A stretch of DNA of 57,403 bases, taken from assembly GCF_010672085.1 (NCBI RefSeq), contig NZ_JAAHHT010000004.1, positions 22,691 through 80,093 of the forward strand, written 5' to 3'. Positions 52,493 to 57,403 of the stretch are shown here, one piece after another (position 1 is the first letter of the stretch; every line of letters begins with the position of its first letter). Under the pieces are notes generated by a model. That model saw only the letters and a program-made list of their open reading frames with translations. It did no database searches and was not told where the DNA came from. This stretch comes from Okeania sp. SIO3I5 (lineage in GTDB: Bacteria > Cyanobacteriota > Cyanobacteriia > Cyanobacteriales > Microcoleaceae). A program made the translations under genes and the position numbers.

Positions 52493-52878
52493 TGAAGGAA
52501 CCTGTTTGGATAGACGAAATTATTACTAAAGCTATTCATGCAGACCAAATTATTCAACATGGAGGAAGTCCAGGAATTAGAGATAAAAATTTACTTTCTG
52601 CTAGTTTAGCTAGACCTCGACATTTGTTTATTTATGGTGAACCGAATTTATTTGAACTTGCTGCAGCTTATGGTTATAGTCTAGCTAAAAATTATCCTTT
52701 TATTGATGGAAATAAAAGAACAGCTTTTATGGTTATGTATACTTTTTTAGGGGTAAATAATTATTTATTAGAAGTACCCGAAGCCGAAGTTGTAACAATG
52801 ATGGAACAGTTAGCAACTGGAGAAGAAAATCAAGAATCTTTAGGGAGGTGGTTAACAGAAAATTCTGTAGAAATTTAA
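52492..52878 (+). CDS. Doc/Fic-family toxin with His-to-Tyr change in the active site
   Basis: A 128-residue protein with the Doc fold: NLLSASLARPRHLFIYGEPN, ELAAAYGYSLAKNYPFIDGN and KRTAFMVMYTFLGVNNY. Doc toxins are kinases that inactivate EF-Tu and use the motif H-X-F-X-D-A/G-N-K-R. Here the motif reads YPFIDGNKR, so the catalytic His is Tyr68, a single CAT-to-TAT change. In phage P1 Doc the equivalent H66Y mutant is known to be non-toxic. The rest of the motif is kept. The toxin is therefore probably inactive, though it may still bind its antitoxin. Confidence 0.88.
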   Translation: MKEPVWIDEIITKAIHADQIIQHGGSPGIRDKNLLSASLARPRHLFIYGEPNLFELAAAYGYSLAKNYPFIDGNKRTAFMVMYTFLGVNNYLLEVPEAEVVTMMEQLATGEENQESLGRWLTENSVEI

Positions 52879-52975
52879 GCATCAAAATAATAATAAGTGT
52901 AGCTTGGGTTGAGGGACGAAACCCAACAATCATAAAAAAACCTAACCAAAATCAAGCTTTGTTGGGTTTCACTAA
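52879..52975. repeat. GGGTT-type inverted repeat before the pseudogene
   Basis: GGGACGAAACCCAACA and GTTGGGTTTCACTAAG form an inverted pair, the kind of dispersed cyanobacterial repeat with a TTGGGTTTC/GAAACCCAA stem. It seems to have replaced the upstream part of the next gene. Confidence 0.5.
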
Positions 52976-53503
52976 GGAGTTTTTATTGCTTCTGTTCAAC
53001 CTTTTCAACTGGCGCAAGAACGGAAAATTATTGATTTTTATGCCGGAATTTTTAGCTATTTATTTACACTATATTTATGGCAAGAAACAGGTACGCCCAA
53101 AAAGGCGATCGCCTACACTAGCAAACAAATTCCAGCTAGCTTAAAACCAAACCCACTTTATGAAGTAAAACCAGGTACTAAATTAGAAAATGAAAGTGTA
53201 TATTTGACTGAAAATAATTATCCAGTTGCTAATGGAGTAGTTACGAAAGTTGAGGGTAGTCAAGCTCAAGTTTGGTTAGGAGGATTAGATGTAAAACAAA
53301 TTTCTCAATTAACAACTGGTAATGTCTTTAATGTTATTTATCCTCAAGAAAAATCTCGACCTAAATTAATTTTTCAATCCCGCGATGGTTTAGGCGTAAC
53401 AGCAACAATTAAGGGTACTGTCAAACCAGGATATTTATTAGACATCTCCGGAAAAGAGGGAACAGGGAACAGGGAACAGGGAACAGGAAGAAAGAATAGA
53501 TAA
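52976..53503 (+). pseudogene. Gene fragment lacking both ends (exported protein of unknown function)
   Basis: An open frame without a proper start begins right after a TAA at 52973-52975: VFIASVQPFQLAQERKIIDF looks like the end of a signal peptide with a mature start, then YLFTLYLWQETGTPKKAIAY, NPLYEVKPGTKLENESVYLT and VTKVEGSQAQVWLGGLDVKQ. It stays coding until about 53440, where an R6 element enters (LLDIS, then repeat-derived GKEGTGNREQGTGRKNR). The 5' end is lost to an inverted repeat and the 3' end to R6. I do not recognise the family. Confidence 0.6.
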
Positions 53504-53549
53504 TTTATGGATGAGAATTGATTTGATTTTTAATTTTCGGAGATGTCTA
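53439..53549. mobile_element. R6 element copy inside a pseudogene (111 bp)
   Basis: Starts TAGACATCTCCGGAAAAGAG and ends TTTTCGGAGATGTCTA. It contains a short GGGAACA array. It ends the coding similarity of the fragment before it. Confidence 0.85.
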
Positions 53550-53588
53550 TTACAGATTTAAAAAAAAATATTTGCAATATTATTTTAT

Positions 53589-53743
53589 TTACAGCAGTTT
53601 CGGAGGCGCGTGAGGTACAAAGCTTTACTATTTGTTAAAAGCTGGAAACTTGTTAGTAATAAGTGGTAAGACAATCTTCCAGGTTGTTACAGCCTTGAAG
53701 ACTGTGTTACACTGTACTTCACTATCCTCATGCATTGCTGTAA
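53589..53743. mobile_element. R1 element copy, reversed (155 bp)
   Basis: Starts TTACAGCAGTTTCGGAGGCG and ends TCCTCATGCATTGCTGTAA, the reverse orientation of the copies at 6986 and 29030. It ends 16 bp before the methyltransferase start. Confidence 0.88.
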
Positions 53744-53759
53744 TTGTGAGAGAAAAAAA

Positions 53760-54560
53760 ATGCAAGATGAAATACTAGCTAAAGAACGAAAATTCCACGA
53801 TATCTGGGCATCAACTATTGATATTGAAGGTATCCGAGTAGTTGATTATTTTGAAAGTTGTACGGCACCAGAAAATAGATTTATTCTCAAACAAATGGGA
53901 GATTTAACAGATAAATATTTGTTAGATTTAGGTTGTGGTGCCGGAGAAAATAGTGTTTATTTTGCAAAAAAAGGAGCGCGGTGTTTAGCGACAGATTATT
54001 CTCCAGGAATGGTAGATGTTGCTGTTAATTTGGCAGAAAAAAATGGTGTAAAAGTTGAAGGGAAAGTTATGGATGCTATGGCATTAGAATTTCCCGATAA
54101 TACTTTTGATTTTGTTTACGCTTCTAACTTACTTCATCACTTACCAAATCCGACATTAGCAATTAGGGAAATGCACCGAGTTCTTAAACCAGGTGGCAAA
54201 GCTTGTTTTTGGGAACCGTTGAAACATAATCCAGTTATTAATGTTTATCGACGCATTGCGACAAAAGTGAGAACTGAGGATGAAACACCTCTGGATATTA
54301 ATATTATTGATTTTGTCAAATCTCTCTATTCAGAAACAGCTTATGATACTTTTTGGTTGGCGACTTTGTGGATTTTTATCAATTTTTATTTAATTGAAAA
54401 AATTGATCCAAATCAAGAACGTTATTGGAAGAAAATTATTATTGAAAATCAAAGATTAGAACCAATTTATAGCAGATTAGAAAAGTTAGATGTGGTGTTA
54501 AAAAAGTTGCCTTTAATGAAAAGATTTGCTTGGAATTTAGCAGTAGTAGCAACTAAGTAG
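53760..54560 (+). CDS. Class I SAM-dependent methyltransferase
   Basis: A 266-residue cytoplasmic methyltransferase. I start at ATG 53760 (MQDEILAKE), since the upstream ATG at 53730 lies inside an R1 element (it would add MHCCNCERKK). SAM-binding motif I is LLDLGCGAGENSVYFAKKGA, the acidic ribose contact is in ATDYSPGMVDVA, and the post-motif parts are FDFVYASNLLHHLPN and HRVLKPGGKACFWEPLKH. The C-terminal 100 residues are helical, with a hydrophobic TFWLATLWIFINFYLIE. This is a Methyltransf_11-type enzyme with unknown substrate. The ribosome site and promoter region are largely R1 DNA. Confidence 0.88.
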   Translation: MQDEILAKERKFHDIWASTIDIEGIRVVDYFESCTAPENRFILKQMGDLTDKYLLDLGCGAGENSVYFAKKGARCLATDYSPGMVDVAVNLAEKNGVKVEGKVMDAMALEFPDNTFDFVYASNLLHHLPNPTLAIREMHRVLKPGGKACFWEPLKHNPVINVYRRIATKVRTEDETPLDINIIDFVKSLYSETAYDTFWLATLWIFINFYLIEKIDPNQERYWKKIIIENQRLEPIYSRLEKLDVVLKKLPLMKRFAWNLAVVATK

Positions 54561-54704
54561 TTCAATAATTAATAATTAATAATTAATAATTAATAATTAA
54601 TAATTAATAATTACCTCTTCTGTAATAGAGGGATTGGCTAAGAGGAAGTTTGAGGTATAAAAAAGCATTTTTTTGTTGAGATTTTATACTGAATAAAAGT
54701 AATT
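54561..54704. mobile_element. R8 element half (AATAATTAATAATT array and TTACCTCTTC)
   Basis: TTCAATAATTAATAATTAAT is extended to about eight units and followed by TTACCTCTTCTGTAATAGAG, as in the 37957 copy. The right half is missing, so this copy is truncated. Confidence 0.65.
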
Positions 54705-54811
54705 ATATCATGTCCGGTAGCATCGTTTGTGTATAGAATTAGTCCTGAATTGGAAAAAAACCTTCTGCCTTACTTCCTCATGCATTGTAAATATTCAACC
54801 GGACATGATAT
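54705..54811. mobile_element. R4 element copy (107 bp)
   Basis: Starts ATATCATGTCCGGTAGCATC and ends AATATTCAACCGGACATGATAT in pieces. It is the shortest R4 copy. Confidence 0.82.
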
Positions 54812-55126
54812 TACTCATTCCTTTGTTAAAGACTTACCTCTGTCAGCTCCTTTCCCCCAAAACTCTAATTATTCCGGTGCATCTCAATACATGAAAAAAG
54901 CCAAAAATTTATTGCTTTTAGGAAACACTTAACTCTTAACTGGGAATAGAAAAAAAGTATTTTTGCAAATATTGAGATGCACCCAATTATTCAACCGGAT
55001 ATGAATATAAATTACCGAAAAACAAAGGTATAAAGCCTTCTATTTCAAGAGAAAAAAAAGTGCTAGGATATTTCCTTATATTTAATCCGATGGTTTTCCT
55101 TGAGGTAATTATCCATTATCCATTAA
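54812..55126. repeat. Further inverted element and R8 copy downstream of DUF4330 gene
   Basis: GGTGCATCTCAATACATGAA at about 54877 faces AATATTGAGATGCACCC at about 54965, another inverted-end unit of about 110 bp. A reverse R8-like copy (TACCGAAAAACAAAGGTATA ... TTGAGGTAATTATCC) fills about 55013-55128 and reaches the stop of the DUF4330 gene. Confidence 0.6.
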
Positions 55127-55654
55127 TTACTCCCTTACTCGCACATCAATCACACTAGCATTAAAATTATAATCCCTACCTTCCAACTCAATTGTCATCC
55201 CAATTTTTACTTTAATATTTCCTAAAACAGGACCATCATTAGTAACTCTACCTTGACCTTCTAATGTTAATAAAACATTCCGACTAAATAATTCTTTCTC
55301 TCTAGGATCGGGTAAAGCTTTTACTGTTCCATCCGGTTGAGGAACTGCCACTTTTCGAGTCAAGAATTTTACAGATTTTAGGTCAACTTCTCCATAAGGT
55401 TGATTCCGAATAATTAATTGAGTTTTTTCCCCTTCCTTTAATAAATTTTCTGGGTTGCGACCTTTTAAACCTAGAGCAATAGCATCTACTTCAACTGGTT
55501 TAGTCACAATATTACCCACTTGAGCAACAGAATTTTTGTTAGTACCAGGAAAGACAAATATTCCCAATAATACCATGAAAATTATTAACACGGCGCCAAC
55601 GTCTAAGACACTAATTTTACCAAATAATCGTCCTTGAGAATCCAAAATTTTCAT
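55127..55654 (-). CDS. DUF4330 protein, membrane-anchored
   Basis: A 175-residue protein of a family found in cyanobacteria and related bacteria. The N-terminus MKILDSQGRLFGKISVLDVG is the family signature, followed by one membrane helix, AVLIIFMVLLGIFVFPG (21-37). The rest (about 45-175) is a beta-rich periplasmic or lumenal domain: VEVDAIALGLKGRNPENLLK, GEVDLKSVKFLTRKVAVPQP, LLTLEGQGRVTNDGPVLG and VKIGMTIELEGRDYNFNASV. Its function is unknown. The gene ends in an R8-like repeat. Confidence 0.88.
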   Translation of the reverse strand: MKILDSQGRLFGKISVLDVGAVLIIFMVLLGIFVFPGTNKNSVAQVGNIVTKPVEVDAIALGLKGRNPENLLKEGEKTQLIIRNQPYGEVDLKSVKFLTRKVAVPQPDGTVKALPDPREKELFSRNVLLTLEGQGRVTNDGPVLGNIKVKIGMTIELEGRDYNFNASVIDVRVRE

Positions 55655-56122
55655 AACTTCATAACTTAATTTTTACAAAAGTAAACTACTCAAAATTAAA
55701 TCGCCTGATTATCAGATGAGCTTTTGATACTCCTCCAGAATATTAGGTGTGGGAGGTGTGGGAAGTGTGGGAAGTGTGGGAGGTGTGGGAGGTGTGGGAG
55801 TTGTGGGAAGTGTGAGAGGCGTCGGAGGTGTGGGAGGTGTGGGAGGTGTGGAAGGTTTGGTAACCATAATAGTATATAGTTAGTTGTCTGGATACAACAT
55901 CAAAACAAAATTACTCACTTTTTTTATATTTACCACATAAACTATCTATTTGATACAATGTACATAAATTCATAATAAATAGTATTACGATCATTTTTCC
56001 ATAGCTAAAAAGATGTAGTAAATTAAATTAATGATACTCCTACAAAAAAACATCCTCTTAAGTAGGTTAACCATGAGTTAAAGTAAAAATTAGTTTAAAG
56101 AGTGAAGATAAGGAAGTTTGTT
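55655..56122. repeat. GTGTGGGAG minisatellite and AT-rich spacer
   Basis: About 55747-55857 holds roughly twelve 9-bp units (GGTGTGGGAAGTGTGGGAGG). The remaining 260 bp are AT-rich with no gene seen. Confidence 0.8.
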
Positions 56123-56260
56123 ATATCAAATCCGCTTAATTCAGTAGAAAAAAATGTTCCATCTTCAACCATTACCAAATCTTTCTATAATCTCCCCACC
56201 CTTCCCACACTTCCCACCCTTCCCACACTCTTTTTACACCAATGCTACCGGATTTGATAT
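56123..56260. mobile_element. R5 element copy (138 bp)
   Basis: Starts ATATCAAATCCGCTTAATTC and ends ACCAATGCTACCGGATTTGATAT in pieces. It contains CTTCCCACACTTCCCACCC repeats. It lies about 160 bp before the M48 protease gene. Confidence 0.82.
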
Positions 56261-56423
56261 CCGGTAGGTAAACTCCCTTATCTTCCATAAAAAATAAACT
56301 TTTAGCTTTGCGGAAAAGCTGTAGATAACTTTTGTAGTTAACAATAAGATTGGCAAAACATTATTTGCTAATTTATGACATATTAATAAGTGCAAAATTT
56401 AGTACCTCTTAGTAAAAAAGTCC

Positions 56424-57278
56424 ATGTTGAAAAAATTATCCTTGATTTCTAAATCTTCCTATCGTCGAATATCATATCCTTTAATATCTCTAATGGTTGC
56501 TGCTGGTTTATGTGCAGGTACAGCATCCCCCACTCAAGCTATTCCCTGGAGAGAATTAATTTTCCAGGGTGTTCAAATGATGTCAATTTCTAACCTGTCT
56601 GACGATCAAGAAGTTGAACTAGGTAAACAAATTAATCAACAGTTATTGAGAAGCGGAGATGTTAAACTTTATGGCGATCGCGAAGCAAACGAATATATTA
56701 CTAGAATTGGGGAAAGATTAGTTGCAGCAAGTCCTCGCTCGGATATTCCTTATACTTTTCAGGTAGTCGAGGATGATAGTATAAATGCTTTTGCAACTAT
56801 GGGAGGGTTTGTTTATATACATACTGGTTTAATGAAAGCTGCCGATAATGAAGCAGAATTAGCTAGTGTTGTTTCCCACGAAATTGCTCATATTACTGAA
56901 CGCCATGCAGTGAAACAATTACGTCAAACATTATTAGCACAGGGTTTAGCTACTGCAGCAGGTGTAGATGAGAGTGTGGCAGTTCAAGTGGGGGTAGAAT
57001 TAGCATTACGTCGCCCCAAAAGTAGGCGCGCAGAATTTGAAGCGGATCAAGTTGGTATTGAAACCTTGGGAAGAGCGGGATATGCTCAATCTGGTGCAAT
57101 TACATTTATGCAAAAATTGCTGAGAAAAAATTCGCCACCATCTTTTCTTAGCACTCATCCAGCAACATCCGCGCGAATTTCTCAGATGAAACAAATGGTT
57201 GATCCTGAACTCGCTTACAATGGTGATGGTTTGGATGAGAGACGTTATCAGGTAATTGTCAGTAGGTTAGTTCCGTAG
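56424..57278 (+). CDS. M48-family zinc metalloprotease (Oma1/BepA-like), exported or membrane-bound
   Basis: A 284-residue protein. Residues 1-39 are a Sec signal peptide (RRISYPLISLMVAAGLCAGTA, probable cleavage near TQA-IP). The zinc site is HEIAH at 152-156, with the third ligand Glu204 in EFEAD. Conserved neighbours are DSINAFATMGGFVYIHTGLM before it and FLSTHPATSARISQMKQM after it, as in M48C proteases such as Oma1 and the catalytic part of BepA. It is probably a periplasmic quality-control protease. No TPR extension is present. The stop codon TAG is directly followed by a minisatellite. Confidence 0.92.
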   Translation: MLKKLSLISKSSYRRISYPLISLMVAAGLCAGTASPTQAIPWRELIFQGVQMMSISNLSDDQEVELGKQINQQLLRSGDVKLYGDREANEYITRIGERLVAASPRSDIPYTFQVVEDDSINAFATMGGFVYIHTGLMKAADNEAELASVVSHEIAHITERHAVKQLRQTLLAQGLATAAGVDESVAVQVGVELALRRPKSRRAEFEADQVGIETLGRAGYAQSGAITFMQKLLRKNSPPSFLSTHPATSARISQMKQMVDPELAYNGDGLDERRYQVIVSRLVP

Positions 57279-57403
57279 TCGGGGAGTCGGGGAGTCGGGG
57301 AGTCGGGGAGTCGGGGAGTCGGGGAGTCGGGGAGTCGGGGAGTCGGGGAGTCGGGGAGTCGGGGAGTCGGGGAGTCGGGGAGTCGGGGAGTCGGGGAGTC
57401 GGG
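57279..57403. repeat. 8-bp TCGGGGAG minisatellite, cut by the window end
   Basis: At least 15 perfect copies of the 8-bp unit start right after the stop codon of the protease gene and continue to the last base. The homogeneity points to recent expansion. Confidence 0.97.

Noticed and set aside
54729-54932. A 67-codon plus-strand frame
   Set aside because: Spans R4 and another inverted element; no coding signs.

Overview
The window looks like the chromosome of a filamentous, probably non-heterocystous cyanobacterium of the Trichodesmium/Okeania/Moorena kind. The evidence is frequent GCGATCGC (HIP1) octamers, AT-rich DNA, cyanobacterial protein families (a glutamyl-tRNA synthetase with a CAAD membrane domain, an NblB-like HEAT protein, DUF4330, a LabA-like NYN protein, TPR-CHAT and DUF1822 proteins), and an unusually large non-coding share (about 65% coding by my own sum) filled with short interspersed repeats. 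The genus is an inference.

Layout. 1-2.6 kb: an esterase-like-phytase gene whose 5' end is tandemly triplicated (287-bp period), a field of AT-rich direct repeats, then tRNA-Asp. 2.8-6.7 kb: gltX with a roughly 700-residue repeat linker and a C-terminal CAAD domain. 7.2-12 kb: two exported proteins of unknown role and a PAS-PAS-PAS-GGDEF-EAL regulator. 12.3-20 kb: a dispersed CUT1-type sugar ABC transporter (ATPase, two permeases, binding protein, all on the minus strand) with a TauE/SafE permease and a small orphan CRISPR array between. 20.3-29.5 kb: a conflict/toxin-antitoxin islet (small-protein pair, broken antitoxins, a 1597-residue TPR-CHAT protease-like protein, a DUF1822 protein with an adaptor-like N-terminus, DUF433/DUF5615 pair, Phd with a ruined VapC). 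29.5-40 kb: PBP1C, a 2Fe-2S ferredoxin-like protein, a LuxR-type response regulator, a LabA-like protein and leuA. 40.4-41.4 kb: a decayed IS630 element. 42-50 kb: small conserved cyanobacterial genes, an anti-sigma-type ATPase, an alpha/beta hydrolase, a CBS protein, an NblB-like protein and a DMT permease. 50.6-57.4 kb: asnS, an antitoxin/Doc pair with a substituted Doc catalytic residue, a truncated pseudogene, a methyltransferase, a DUF4330 protein and an M48 protease.

The strongest overall signal is a set of at least eight families of short non-coding elements with inverted ends, named R1-R8 here. R1: TTACAGCA ends, ~155 bp. R2: TTACAGCGCTTTTC ends. R3: CAGGACTTACGCA ends. R4: ATATCATGTCCGG ends. 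R5: ATATCAAATCCGG ends. R6: TAGACATCTCCG ends. R7: TATAGCA-TTT ends, TA target. R8: AT-rich, with TTATTCGGT and TAATTACCTCT ends. They nest in each other, interrupt a CRISPR repeat, end or begin genes, and abut start codons. Minisatellites (7-9 bp units) and a CCCCC/GGGGG-type repeat have also expanded, the latter inside the PBP1C reading frame.

Functional links are modest: the transporter genes form one system, the TPR-CHAT and DUF1822 genes look like a conflict or cell-death module, and the TA loci are in various stages of decay. Family names come from memory of conserved motifs; no search was run.
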